A stretch of DNA of 64,000 nt, taken from the NCBI GenBank assembly GCA_023386955.1, contig JAEWIS010000023.1, forward strand, positions 558,001-622,000. Reading direction: 5' to 3'. Positions 41,929 through 51,482 of this stretch are shown here, piece after piece (position 1 is the stretch's first letter; every line of letters starts with the position of its first letter). The notes under the pieces are model-generated. The model made no database searches. It saw only the letters and a list, made by a program, of their open reading frames with translations, and was not told the DNA's origin. This DNA is from Bacillota bacterium. Lineage in GTDB: Bacteria > Bacillota > Bacilli > Paenibacillales > NBRC-103111. Both the position numbers and the translations under genes were made by a program.

Positions 41929-42784
41929 GGAGCATGAGGAGCATGCGGACGAGTCTTGGCTAATCCCTTATGCCGATCTTATGACCCTGCTTCTCGCTTT
42001 GTTCATCGTGTTGTTCGCCACATCCCAGACCGATCAGAAGAAGCTGGACCAGCTGGCCAAATCCATGTCAGGTGCTTTTAACGGCGGCAAGGGATTCTTG
42101 GAATTCTTCGGAGTGGTTCAGCCTTCGCGCAACGCGGATGCCGAGTCCAAGAACACCACCAATGAGGACACCTCCGGTCCCTTCAAAAACCCTGACCGGT
42201 CCACGGAAGAGAGTGCCGCTGGAAGTGACAGCAGCAGCCAGGATGCCCAAAAGCAGGCCGAAGAAGCGGCCAAAGCGGAGGAAGCCCTGAAGGAACAGAA
42301 GAGCCTCAACGAAATGAAGCAGCAGTTGGATTCCTACATATCTCAAAATAGTCTCAGCACTCAGTTGGATACCACCCTGGGATCCCACTATGTGATGATT
42401 ACCATCCGCGACCAGGCGCTGTTTGCTTCGGGAAGTGCAGACGTGAAGCCGGAGGCGAAACAGCTGGCCGACGCCATCTCCAATATTTTGACCAATTACC
42501 CGGATTACCAGGTAACGGTCTCCGGCCATACGGATAATGTACCCATCACCACCAAAACCTACAGCTCCAACTGGGATTTGAGCACGGCCCGGTCTTTAAG
42601 CTTTATGAAGGAGCTGTTCCGTAACACCAAAGTGAATCAGCAGCGGTTTAGTTCTACCGGCTTCGGCGAATTCAAGCCCATCGCCAGCAACGATACGCCG
42701 GAAGGACGCTCCCAAAACCGGCGGGTAGAGGTTTCCATCATCAGCCCGGCGGTATTGTCCGGCAGTGAGCTTCCGCTCCGTTAA
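41906..42784 (+). CDS. motB: Flagellar motor stator protein MotB
   Basis: The 292-residue protein has one membrane helix with the ion-binding Asp in WLIPYADLMTLLLALFIVLFA, quoted as LIPYADLMTLLLALF (about residues 19-33). A flexible, Ser/Glu-rich linker (about 70-130) is followed by an OmpA-like peptidoglycan-binding domain: VTVSGHTDNVPI near 206 and ARSLSFMKELF, then SNDTPEGRSQNRRVEV. The TTG start at 41906 lies inside motA and is supported by GGGAGGT. Terminated 3 bp after its stop by a long hairpin. Confidence 0.93.
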   Translation: MAKKQRHEEHEEHADESWLIPYADLMTLLLALFIVLFATSQTDQKKLDQLAKSMSGAFNGGKGFLEFFGVVQPSRNADAESKNTTNEDTSGPFKNPDRSTEESAAGSDSSSQDAQKQAEEAAKAEEALKEQKSLNEMKQQLDSYISQNSLSTQLDTTLGSHYVMITIRDQALFASGSADVKPEAKQLADAISNILTNYPDYQVTVSGHTDNVPITTKTYSSNWDLSTARSLSFMKELFRNTKVNQQRFSSTGFGEFKPIASNDTPEGRSQNRRVEVSIISPAVLSGSELPLR

Positions 42785-42786
42785 TC

Positions 42787-42828
42787 CAAACAACCCCCTT
42801 TCCGCCAAACGGACAGGGGGTTGTTTGC
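42787..42828 (+). terminator. Terminator of motAB
   Basis: Perfect 13-bp stem CAAACAACCCCCT / AGGGGGTTGTTTG; no long T-run follows, but the hairpin is strong. Confidence 0.75.
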
Positions 42829-42938
42829 ATGTGGCCAGTGTGAGGAAAGGCCTGGCGCAAATGGGCAGAATTCGGTATAGTACCAAATAGAATTGTGAAT
42901 GTCCAGGACCAGGTTATTCCCGGAAGGAGGTGTCTCTC

Positions 42939-44732
42939 ATGCACCGCACGAAGCTGACTTCGCAAAGCCTGCTCATCCGCCTGTTTGGCGGGCTGCTTTT
43001 GCTGGGGGTGGTGCCCCTTATTGCTGCGCTGTTGTTTACTGTTGTAAAAGCATCCCATCTGACAGAGGGGGCACTCTCCGAACCTTTTGCCCGGGACCAT
43101 AACCGGATTGTGCAGGAAACCCGCAACCGCTTGGATGAAATGGAGCAATCGGCCCATGCCCTTGCGGCGGATTATGCGGTTCAGCGTTTTTTGGATCCGG
43201 CTCATGTCAAAACCCCGCAGGAGTCAAAGGACTACCAGGACTATATGTCGCTTGCTTTAAGGCGGGAGCTGGAGCGTACGGAAGCGGCGGAGGAAATTTG
43301 CGTCCGTCAGGAACAGGCAGGCCGCATTTTTTGCTATGGACGCGGAGGTGCCGGAGGAAGTGCTGCGGTAATATCTCCGGCCGGGAGCGGTCAAGCTGTA
43401 GACGGAAGCAGTGGCACTTCGGACAGGAGCGGTGGAGAGACGCAAGGGATGTTCCGTGTGCTCCGAGAACCCTTTTCTGTTCCGGCGGGGAGGGGAAAGC
43501 TGCAGTATCTCCTTCCGGTAAACGGCTTGGCTTCCGTAGTGCCTACCGGCTCCATTACGTTGACTGCAAGTTTGGAGAAGATTGCCGGAGCGGACTCCGA
43601 TGCTTCCGGGCATGTCGGTTATTCCCTGGAGGATGGAGCGGGAGAGGTGTTGTATGCCTCTGATGGATTGGCAAGCCAGACTATAGAGGCGGCCGGAAGT
43701 CATGAGGTATCTCTTTTGCATTTCCGTTACAGGGATTTAGACTGGACATCCCGGATGGTTATGGACGAAACCCGCTTGCAGGCTGTTTCCGAGCCGTTGA
43801 TCAGATGGGCGGCTTTAGCCGGAGCAGTGGTTCTTATTTTGGCGGCAGCGGTTTCCTTCTGCTTGTCCAGATGGGTTGCTCGGCCTTTCCGGGAGCTGCA
43901 ATCCTTGATGAAACGGACGGAGAAGGGGGACTTGAAGGCATATTGGACCTCCCGCGGCAGCCAGGAAATGAATGAGCTGGGAGAAAGCTATAACCAGATG
44001 CTGAACCGGCTGGAGGATTTAATCCGCCAGGTCAAACGGGAGGAGGCGCTGAAGAAGGAAGCAGAAATGGAAGCGCTGCAGTACCAGCTTAATCCCCATT
44101 TTCTCTACAATACGCTGAACACCATCAAATGGGTGGCAAAGCTCCACAAAACGCCGCAAATCAGCGAAGCAGTCAGCGCATTGGTCCGGCTTTTGCAGGC
44201 CAGCCTGGGCAAAAAAGGAGATTTTATTACTGTAGGGGAAGAAGCGGGGCTGATCACGGACTATATGGCAATCCAAGCGTTCCGGTACGGGGAAAATATC
44301 CGGCTGGAGGTGGAGATTGACCCGTCGGCGGATCAGTGTCTGCTTCCCCGGCTCCTGCTGCAGCCTCTGGTGGAGAACGCAGTCATTCACGGTATTGAGC
44401 CGTTGCGCAGAGCGGGGGTTATCCAGGTCAGGATTTGGGTGGAGCGTAGGCTGCTGTTTTGTCAGGTAGCGGATAACGGCATCGGGATGGAGGACGAGGT
44501 GTGCCGTTCTGTCAACAGTGATGCTATCCATCATATGGAACGCCGTCCCGGAGCAGCAGCTGCCGGTATGCTGAGGGAGCGGATGAGCGGAATCGGTCTC
44601 CGCCATATCCGGGACAAAATCCGGCTGTATTACGGGCCGGATTATGCCATGAGTATTGTCGCCAAACCCATGGAGGGTACCTCGGTGCGCCTCTGCCTGC
44701 CTGTACACCGGAATAAGGAGGAAGCATCATGA
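42939..44732 (+). CDS. YesM-type sensor histidine kinase
   Basis: The 597-residue protein has membrane helices near residues 14-38 and 290-310 around a large extracellular sensor. A HAMP region (ARPFRELQSLMKRTEKGDLK, quoted in full at 20 residues) leads to a His_kinase domain: LQYQLNPHFLYNTLNTIKW carries the phosphoacceptor His, and LLQPLVENAVIHGI the N box. YesM/YesN systems in Paenibacillus usually regulate carbohydrate ABC operons, here the neighbour is an export operon. ATG 42939 follows GGAGGTG (GTG 42930 also possible). It overlaps the regulator gene by four bases. Confidence 0.9.
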   Translation: MHRTKLTSQSLLIRLFGGLLLLGVVPLIAALLFTVVKASHLTEGALSEPFARDHNRIVQETRNRLDEMEQSAHALAADYAVQRFLDPAHVKTPQESKDYQDYMSLALRRELERTEAAEEICVRQEQAGRIFCYGRGGAGGSAAVISPAGSGQAVDGSSGTSDRSGGETQGMFRVLREPFSVPAGRGKLQYLLPVNGLASVVPTGSITLTASLEKIAGADSDASGHVGYSLEDGAGEVLYASDGLASQTIEAAGSHEVSLLHFRYRDLDWTSRMVMDETRLQAVSEPLIRWAALAGAVVLILAAAVSFCLSRWVARPFRELQSLMKRTEKGDLKAYWTSRGSQEMNELGESYNQMLNRLEDLIRQVKREEALKKEAEMEALQYQLNPHFLYNTLNTIKWVAKLHKTPQISEAVSALVRLLQASLGKKGDFITVGEEAGLITDYMAIQAFRYGENIRLEVEIDPSADQCLLPRLLLQPLVENAVIHGIEPLRRAGVIQVRIWVERRLLFCQVADNGIGMEDEVCRSVNSDAIHHMERRPGAAAAGMLRERMSGIGLRHIRDKIRLYYGPDYAMSIVAKPMEGTSVRLCLPVHRNKEEAS

Positions 44733-46354
44733 ATGTATTGGTTGTGGATGATGAGCCGGTTATCCGCCAGGGGCTGCGCACATTGGTCGAATGGGAGCTT
44801 CATGGCTTCCGGCTGGCGGGGGAGGCCGGAGACGGCGAGGAAGCACTGGCCTATATGGCGGACCATCCGGTGGATCTGGTGGTGACGGATCTGCTGATGC
44901 CCCGGATGGACGGGCTGGAGCTGATCCGGCGCATCCGCGAGGCCCAAACCAGCGTGGGTATTCTGGTGTTGAGCTGTCTGGATGACTTCGCCTGCGTGAA
45001 GGAGGCCATGAAGCTGGGGGCGGCGGATTATCTTCTGAAGCCTACTATGGAACCGGAGCAGCTCCTGGAGGTGCTGGGGCATATGCGGAGGTCGCTGTTA
45101 CTAAGCCGGCAGGAGCAGGAGCGGCTGCTTCGTTGGCAGCGGGAAAATGAAGAAACCAAGCTGATGCGTTTATCCCGCCGGACAGGAGCCTTTTTGGCAG
45201 GGGGAGCGGCTGAACCGGAGCTGGAGCGGGAGTTGTTCGGGGAAGGGCAGTTGGCGGTTGTGATGGTGAAGCTGTATCCCGCCAACGAAACAGCTTCGGC
45301 TGTCGTTGAGAACGCAGCGGTAGAGACGGGCTGTGTAGCGGTTTTGCGCCTGCGGGAGCAGCAGCAGCTGGTGCTTTATGGCCTGCAGCGCAGCGCCTCC
45401 CGGCAGGAGCAGCATGTCCGGCGGGCTGCGTGTGCGGAGGCACTGGCGAAGCGGCTGCGGGCAGCCCTGGAGGCCGGCTGCCGGGCAGTGGTCAGCTCAG
45501 GTCCGGCGGCTGCCGGACTCACGGAGCTGAAGCACTTGGCCAGCTGGCATGAGCAGCGGCTGCACCGGCACTTCTACGCCGGGGAGCTCCGCCCCGGCGC
45601 AGGCGCTGCGGGCCCGCGTACGCCGGGCCCGGTAACCGTGCTGGCGGAGGAGGAGCCTCCGCCAGCACCGGTTGGTGCGGGGGCCGCTGCGGTGGCCCCC
45701 CTGCCCTATGAGGCGCGCAACGATCTTCTGCGCGCCCTGGCCGGCGGCAACGCCGCCGGGGTACGCCACCAGCTGGAGCGGGTGGCGGCCCACGTGCTGG
45801 CGGCGCGTCCGCCGGCAGGGGAGCTCCTGGCCTTTGCGGCGGAGCTCGTGGTCATGGCGGAGGACGCCGTCCGCCAGCACAGCTCACACCCGGGTGCTGC
45901 AGGAGACTATTCCCGGCGCCGGGCCGAGCTGATGGCGGCCGCCTCCGCCGCACCCAGTGCCCAAGCGCTGTCCACCTGGCTGGGGCAGGCAGTGGAAGAA
46001 CTGCTCTGCCACCCGGCGGCAGGCAGCGTCTGTGGTCAGGCCTCCGCCAATCCCTTCGCGCGGATGGCCCGGCAATTCATGCAGGAGAACTACTCCCGCA
46101 ATATCAGCACGGCGGAGATTGCGGAGCATGTGAAGCTGAACCGGAGCTATCTCAGTGAGCTGTACAGCCGGGAAACCGGAGAAACCCTGAGCGAGGCTCT
46201 GGCCCGGATCCGGATGGAGGCTGCCAAGGAAATGCTGAAGGAAGGCCGCATGAAGGTGTACGAGGTGGCGGAAGCGGCAGGCTACAGCGACTCCAAAATC
46301 TTCACCAAGGCTTTTAAGCGGATGACCGGATTCACACCGAAGAAGTTTCAGTAA
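44729..46354 (+). CDS. YesN-type response regulator with AraC DNA-binding domain
   Basis: The 541-residue protein has an N-terminal receiver (MNVLVVDDEPVIRQGLRTL, phosphoacceptor Asp near residue 55 in VVTDLLMPRMDG, LVLSCLDDF, and LKPTM). A variable middle of about 300 residues follows, with an Ala/Pro/Gly-rich linker (residues about 280-330) encoded by very GC-rich DNA. The C-terminal AraC-type HTH pair starts MQENYSRNISTAEIAEHV and ends GYSDSKIFTKAFKRMTGFTP. It is coupled to the kinase by an ATGA overlap and probably controls the export operon downstream. Confidence 0.9.
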   Translation: MNVLVVDDEPVIRQGLRTLVEWELHGFRLAGEAGDGEEALAYMADHPVDLVVTDLLMPRMDGLELIRRIREAQTSVGILVLSCLDDFACVKEAMKLGAADYLLKPTMEPEQLLEVLGHMRRSLLLSRQEQERLLRWQRENEETKLMRLSRRTGAFLAGGAAEPELERELFGEGQLAVVMVKLYPANETASAVVENAAVETGCVAVLRLREQQQLVLYGLQRSASRQEQHVRRAACAEALAKRLRAALEAGCRAVVSSGPAAAGLTELKHLASWHEQRLHRHFYAGELRPGAGAAGPRTPGPVTVLAEEEPPPAPVGAGAAAVAPLPYEARNDLLRALAGGNAAGVRHQLERVAAHVLAARPPAGELLAFAAELVVMAEDAVRQHSSHPGAAGDYSRRRAELMAAASAAPSAQALSTWLGQAVEELLCHPAAGSVCGQASANPFARMARQFMQENYSRNISTAEIAEHVKLNRSYLSELYSRETGETLSEALARIRMEAAKEMLKEGRMKVYEVAEAAGYSDSKIFTKAFKRMTGFTPKKFQ

Positions 46355-46415
46355 CATGGGGAGAATAGGTAGTGGAAATCCAACAAGGGGCATCTGACCC
46401 TGCAGCAGGATAACG

Positions 46416-46603
46416 TAACGGAATTCATTTTCCGCTAATCCGTTTTGCGAGGGGAAAAATCCAAATTAGCGGAAGAGAATTTCCATTAAGTACTCCTGCC
46501 CCTTTAAACAACCTCCAATTTGACGTAATATCGGAAATCCTCTTCCGCTATTACTGCTAATAAGGGCTAAGCAGCAGGTTTAACGGAAAAACGGTTCCGT
46601 TAA
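46416..46603. repeat. Array C of 23-bp self-palindromic boxes
   Basis: Boxes lie at 46416, 46466, 46529 and 46581 (offsets 0, 50, 113, 165). Each has TAACGGAA or TAGCGGAA-like ends and TTCCG-TAA-like counterparts, so single boxes are nearly palindromic (for example TAACGGAA at 46581 and TTCCGTTA at 46595). The spacing matches arrays A and B within three bases. It lies in the 422-bp gap between the response regulator and the export operon. Confidence 0.75.
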
Positions 46604-46648
46604 TGCTGGATAATCATAATCGACAAGCCGTCCATTTCAAGAACCCAA

Positions 46649-46690
46649 CAAAAAGACACCTTTTTCCGACAAGGGTGTCTTTTTATTTTT
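46649..46690 (+). terminator. Terminator after the two-component system
   Basis: Stem AAAAAGACACCTT / AAGGGTGTCTTTTT followed by TATTTTT. It isolates the two-component pair from the ABC operon. Confidence 0.85.
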
Positions 46691-46776
46691 CCGCCAACAG
46701 GTTACATTGAAGAGGCCATCCGGGAATGCTCACGGATGAGCCATTACTACTACATCATCCAGCAGGAGGAATCATC

Positions 46777-47493
46777 ATGGCCCTGCCTGATCTAAACGTA
46801 AGCGCTGTCGCCCGGGAGCCTGTACTGCAGGCCTTCGGCGTCACCCGCACCTTCGGGAGCGGCGCTGCGGCCGTTCATGCCCTGAAAGGGGCCAGCCTGT
46901 CCGTGCCCCACGGGCGTCTGGTAGCGCTGAAGGGGCGCTCCGGCTCCGGCAAAACCACCCTGATCAATCTTCTGGGAGCGTTGGACAAACCCTCGGAGGG
47001 CTCTATTTACCTGGAAGGAACAGAAATTACGGGGCTCTCCGACAAAGCCCGGACTTTGCTTCGGCGCACCAGATTGGGACTGATTTTCCAATCCTTCGCC
47101 CTGGTTCCCCTGATGTCCGCATACGAAAATGTGGAGTTTGGGCTGCGTATCTACGGCATGCCGTCCTCCATGCGCCGGCAGCGGGCGGAGGAGGTGCTGT
47201 CTTTTGTGGGTTTGACTCCCCGTATGGGACACCGTCCCTTCGAATTATCCGGCGGTGAGCAGCAGCGGGTGGCCATTGCCAGAGCCATCGCCCACCGCCC
47301 TGTGCTGCTGCTGGCCGACGAACCCACCGCTGAGCTGGATTCCCGCATGGGCCTTCAGGTCATAAAGGTGTTTAAGGATCTGGTGGCGCAGGAGAATATG
47401 ACCATCGTCATGACCACTCACGATCCCGCCATTATGGAGATTGTCGATCACGTTTACACATTGGAGGATGGACAAATTGTTGATCAAAGGTAA
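46777..47493 (+). CDS. MacB/LolD-type ABC ATPase of the export operon
   Basis: The 238-residue ATPase has Walker [10 protein letters not shown] near residue 53, signature [14 protein letters not shown] near 156, and Walker [15 protein letters not shown] near 175. Length and the D-loop type fit the MacB/LolD class, which couples to FtsX-like permeases. ATG 46777 follows GGAGGA. Its end overlaps the adaptor gene start by roughly 14-26 bases depending on the start used. Confidence 0.88.
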   Translation: MALPDLNVSAVAREPVLQAFGVTRTFGSGAAAVHALKGASLSVPHGRLVALKGRSGSGKTTLINLLGALDKPSEGSIYLEGTEITGLSDKARTLLRRTRLGLIFQSFALVPLMSAYENVEFGLRIYGMPSSMRRQRAEEVLSFVGLTPRMGHRPFELSGGEQQRVAIARAIAHRPVLLLADEPTAELDSRMGLQVIKVFKDLVAQENMTIVMTTHDPAIMEIVDHVYTLEDGQIVDQR

Positions 47494-48574
47494 CCGCCCG
47501 CAAATCCGCCCTGCTGATTATTGCAAGGCCCCGCACAGCCTCCGGCTTTCCGTAACAGCGCTATTGGCTGCAGCGAGTATTACGGTTTTCACCTCCGGCT
47601 GCTCCCTCCTGCCCAAGGAGGAGGAGGCGTTGAAGCCGCCTCTGGTCAAGCCGGTGCAGCAGAATATGGAGCTGTATGAGGTGAAGCGTGCCTCCATCGC
47701 CCGGCAGCTGAAGGGAAGCGCTGTCTTTACCCCTGCAGAACGTCAGGAGCTCTCCTTCAAGGAATCCGGCGGGCGGCTGAAGGAGCTGCTGGTGAATCTG
47801 GGGGATACGGTGAAAGCCGGTGACCCGGTTGCCAAAATCGAAGCTGGTGATCTGGAGATTAAACTCCAGCAGCAGCGCCTTACAGTGGAAAAGGCACGCA
47901 TTCTGCTTGAGCAGACAATCGAAGAGCAGCCAGGGAATGAGAGGGCCTTCCGGTTGAAAGCCATTGACCTGGAAAGCGCCCAACTGCAGCTGAACAGTCT
48001 GGAGGAGCAGCTGAAGCGTACGACACTGGTTTCAACCATAGGAGGCATCGTTACTTTTCTATCCCCGCTTCAAGCAGGGGATTCCGTCCAGGCTTACAGC
48101 ACGGTTGTGGGCATTTCCAACCCCAAGAAGGTGAATCTGGTCTATGAATCCAGCAGCGGCAATGACCTGGCCGGAGTGGAGGTAGGCATGGAGGTCTCCT
48201 TTAACTACAGGGAAAAGGAATATAAGGGCACCGTGCTGCAGACGCCCTCCACAGCGCTTGTAGGCAATGCAGCCGCCGGGAATAAGGCGCTTCAGGAGAA
48301 AAACGCCAAGTCCATCTACTTCTCTATCCTGAATCCCCCCGAGGATGCGTCCTTGGGAAGCAGCGTTTACTTCACATTGATCCAAGAGATGAGGGAGAAT
48401 GTTCTGGTGATTCCGAGAGGCGCTTTGCGCTCTTACGGAGGGCGGAACTATGTCCAGATTCTGGATGGCCAGAGCCGCAAGGAAGCGGATGTGGAGCAGG
48501 GCATTGTGACCCAAACGGATGTGGAAATCCGGCAGGGGCTAAAGGAAGGGCAAAAAGTCATCATCAGTAATTGA
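47468..48574 (+). CDS. Lipoprotein membrane-fusion adaptor (HlyD/RND-type)
   Basis: About 368 residues. A hydrophobic stretch ends in the lipobox TSGC (about residue 44), so it is exported and lipid-anchored. KESGGRLKELLVNLGDTVKAGD, quoted in part, is the lipoyl-like half of an adaptor, followed by a coiled coil (about 130-180) and ESSSGNDLAGVEVGMEVSFNYREK as the beta-barrel. LQTPSTALVG and VLVIPRGALR are typical too. It bridges the FtsX permease with the outside. The ATG at 47468 is very close to its GGAGG; TTG 47477 or 47480 are possible. Confidence 0.82.
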   Translation: MDKLLIKGNRPQIRPADYCKAPHSLRLSVTALLAAASITVFTSGCSLLPKEEEALKPPLVKPVQQNMELYEVKRASIARQLKGSAVFTPAERQELSFKESGGRLKELLVNLGDTVKAGDPVAKIEAGDLEIKLQQQRLTVEKARILLEQTIEEQPGNERAFRLKAIDLESAQLQLNSLEEQLKRTTLVSTIGGIVTFLSPLQAGDSVQAYSTVVGISNPKKVNLVYESSSGNDLAGVEVGMEVSFNYREKEYKGTVLQTPSTALVGNAAAGNKALQEKNAKSIYFSILNPPEDASLGSSVYFTLIQEMRENVLVIPRGALRSYGGRNYVQILDGQSRKEADVEQGIVTQTDVEIRQGLKEGQKVIISN

Positions 48575-48603
48575 TGGTAATCGGGGACAAAAGGAGGTGC
48601 CCT

Positions 48604-51477
48604 GTGGCGCTGTTCATTATGTTAATGCGCAAAATGGCCAAAAACCGCTGGCTGGAGCTGAGCCTGTTGACAGGCCTTGTCATCACGGTAGGGTTGGCCA
48701 GCTCGATGCCCATCTATACCGGTTCCATCCTGCAGCGGATGCTTCTGAAGGATCTGGAGGCTTCCCAGACCGTAAACCGCATCTATCCGGGAGCGTATTC
48801 CTCTTCGGCTACAATATTGAATTACCGGCCTGAGGATCAGGCTAAACTGGTGAAGGAAGCGGACCGCTACATGGAGGAACAGGTGCTGGCCAAGCTGGGA
48901 ATGCCGGTTCAAACCTACGCCATCCAGCGGGAAACACTTTCCCTGCCTGTTACTCCGGCAGATCCGCAAAAAGCCGACCCCAATGTCAAGCGTCTGGCCT
49001 CCATTGCAGCCTTGTCCGGTTTGGAAAGCTACATCGAACTGGTGGATGGGCGTCTTCCTTCCAAAGAAATAAAGGATGGGGTTTATGAGGCGCTGGTGAC
49101 GGAGGATGCATTGATCGGCTTAAAAATGGTGCTTGGTACAGAATTTGTGTTCCGGGACCAAAGTATAAAGGGCGAGGTTCGGGTACTGCCTGTAGGCGTA
49201 ATCCGTTATAAGGATGATCAGGGGCTGTACTGGAATTTTCAGGAGAATACCTTTGAACAGCATTTTCTCATTCCCTATGAGCTGTTCGAGGAGAAATTTA
49301 CCCAAGAAGGCGTTATGAGGGTGCAGTTTCTGATCTGGCGGGCCAATCTGGATTACGCGGGGCTGACGATTAAGCATACCGAGGCTCCTTTAGAGATCAG
49401 AGTCAACCATTCCAAGTTCTTGTCCGGCACCTTCGGCACCAGCTATGTGTCCATGGCTGCCGAACCGGTTTTGAAGACCTACAGCGGCAAGGAAAGCAAG
49501 CTGCGCCTGATGCTCTGGTCCTTGAATGTACCGGTTTTGATCATGCTGGGCTTCTATCTGCTGCTGGTGGCTAATTTGACGGTAGGACGTCAAAAGAGTG
49601 AGATCGCCGTTCTCCGCAGCCGCGGGGCGGGGCGAATACAGCTTATGGGTGTTTATGCAGCGGAGGCAGTGCTATTAGGGGCGGTCGCCATGGGAATCGG
49701 TCCATTCCTGGGATTGTTTATTGCCAAAGCCCTGGGGGCGTCCAACGGGTTCCTGGAGTTTGTCCAGCGGGCCAAGCTGGAGGCTGTGCTGACTGCCGAA
49801 GCGTACCGGTACGCGGGCATTGCTGCGGTTTGCTCGGTGCTGATGCTGCTGGTGCCGGTATTTTTGGCCACACGGTCCACCATTGTCAGCCATAAGGTTC
49901 AATTGGCCCGGGTGAGGACTCTCAGCTTGGCCCATAAATTCGGGTTGGATGCTATTCTGCTGGGCATTTCCGCTTACGGGATCTTTTCCTTCCGCAGAAG
50001 AACTGCCGATTTGCAGGCTCTTGGTTTAAATTCCATGGACTTCAAGGTAGATCCGCTGTTGTTTGCGGTTCCTGCGATTTTTATCCTTGGCTTCAGCCTG
50101 CTCTTGCTTCGTGTATATCCGTTGGCCATTCGGCTGCTGTACCGGATCGGGCGCAAGTGGTGGTCGCCGCCGGCATATTCCGCCTTGATCCAGGTGGGAC
50201 GCTCTGCAACAGGCTACCAGTTTATTATGCTGTTTCTGGCCATGACTATGGCGACCGGCTTGTTCGGGGCCAGTGCCGCACGGACCATCAACCAGAATGC
50301 GGAGGATCAGATCCGTTACAGGAACGGAGCCGACCTGGTGCTGATGGCCAAATGGGAGAATGATGCGCCGCCCCAATCCGATGGAGAAGAAAAATCCGTT
50401 GAAGTAAATACCTCAAAGCGGGTCCAGTACAGCGAGCCGCCATTTATTCCCTTCACGGAGCTTCCTGGTATCGAAGGTATTGCCAGGGTATTCAGCCGGA
50501 AAGGAGATCTGGTCGAAAAATCCTCCAATGCCGAAGTGACCATAATGGGCATCGAAACCGATGACTTCGGCCGGACGTCCTGGATGAGGGACCGGTTGAT
50601 GGACCATCACTTTTACGATTATCTGAATCTGATTGCACAGGATCCGGCGGCAGTTCTCATTTCCCGCTCCGTCGCCGACGAATTCAAGGTGCGGCCGGGA
50701 GACAGCCTGTCCATCCGGTGGGACGGAACGGCCTATGCTACCGTCCAGGTATACGGAGTTGTGGACTATTGGCCAACCTGGAATCCAAACCCCCGGCAAG
50801 CCGCAGGCCAAACCCAGACACCGCAGGCAGGAAACGTGAATAAGCCGGTAAAACCCAAGCTGGTGGTGGGGAATCTATCCTACTTGGAAAGTTCCCTTGC
50901 CATGGAGCCGTACAACGTGTGGCTGAAGCTGAAGCCGGAGGCATCCCTGCAGGAGATTTATAAGAGTATCGAGGAGAAAAAGATACCTTTGGTTTCTGTG
51001 GTCAACACCGCACAGGATGTGAGCGACTCCAGAAAGGATCCATTCCGGCTAGCCTTAAATGGAGCAATGACCTTGGGCTTTATGATTTCTGCGGGAGTAT
51101 GCCTGATCGGCTTCCTGCTGTACTGGCTCCTGTCCTTCTCCGGCAGAACCCTGCAATACGGCATATACAGGGCGATGGGCATCACCCTTCCCCAATTGGT
51201 AGGCATGATTGCCTTGGAGCTTTTGCTGACCTCCGGGGCGGCAGTTTTGATCGGCGGTTTTACCGGTGCGGTAACAGGCAAGCTGTTCGTGCCATTCTTC
51301 CAGCTCTCCTTTAACTTCTCCGATCAGGCGCTGCCGTTCCAGGTGATTTTCAGGGCAATTGATGAATTGAGGCTGTACGCGGTGGTGTCGGCCATGGTCG
51401 CCTTTGGTTTGGCTGTTCTGGGATTTATGCTCTCCCGTCTCCGGATTCATCAGGCCGTTAAATTGGGGGAGGACTGA
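48604..51477 (+). CDS. FtsX-like ABC permease of the export operon
   Basis: The 957-residue protein has a first membrane helix near residue 20-40, a long extracellular domain (about 45-290), a four-helix core (about 300-480 and 500-560), a second extracellular part and a final helix group (about 835-955). LRSRGAGRIQLMGVYAAEAVLLG in the middle and YGIYRAMGITLPQLVGMIALELL near the end, quoted in part, are the FtsX-domain signatures, and the gene has two such domains. GTG 48604 is preferred because AAAAGGAGGTG precedes it (ATG-like 48571 is less supported). Substrate unknown. Confidence 0.87.
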   Translation: MALFIMLMRKMAKNRWLELSLLTGLVITVGLASSMPIYTGSILQRMLLKDLEASQTVNRIYPGAYSSSATILNYRPEDQAKLVKEADRYMEEQVLAKLGMPVQTYAIQRETLSLPVTPADPQKADPNVKRLASIAALSGLESYIELVDGRLPSKEIKDGVYEALVTEDALIGLKMVLGTEFVFRDQSIKGEVRVLPVGVIRYKDDQGLYWNFQENTFEQHFLIPYELFEEKFTQEGVMRVQFLIWRANLDYAGLTIKHTEAPLEIRVNHSKFLSGTFGTSYVSMAAEPVLKTYSGKESKLRLMLWSLNVPVLIMLGFYLLLVANLTVGRQKSEIAVLRSRGAGRIQLMGVYAAEAVLLGAVAMGIGPFLGLFIAKALGASNGFLEFVQRAKLEAVLTAEAYRYAGIAAVCSVLMLLVPVFLATRSTIVSHKVQLARVRTLSLAHKFGLDAILLGISAYGIFSFRRRTADLQALGLNSMDFKVDPLLFAVPAIFILGFSLLLLRVYPLAIRLLYRIGRKWWSPPAYSALIQVGRSATGYQFIMLFLAMTMATGLFGASAARTINQNAEDQIRYRNGADLVLMAKWENDAPPQSDGEEKSVEVNTSKRVQYSEPPFIPFTELPGIEGIARVFSRKGDLVEKSSNAEVTIMGIETDDFGRTSWMRDRLMDHHFYDYLNLIAQDPAAVLISRSVADEFKVRPGDSLSIRWDGTAYATVQVYGVVDYWPTWNPNPRQAAGQTQTPQAGNVNKPVKPKLVVGNLSYLESSLAMEPYNVWLKLKPEASLQEIYKSIEEKKIPLVSVVNTAQDVSDSRKDPFRLALNGAMTLGFMISAGVCLIGFLLYWLLSFSGRTLQYGIYRAMGITLPQLVGMIALELLLTSGAAVLIGGFTGAVTGKLFVPFFQLSFNFSDQALPFQVIFRAIDELRLYAVVSAMVAFGLAVLGFMLSRLRIHQAVKLGED

Positions 51478-51482
51478 ACAAC

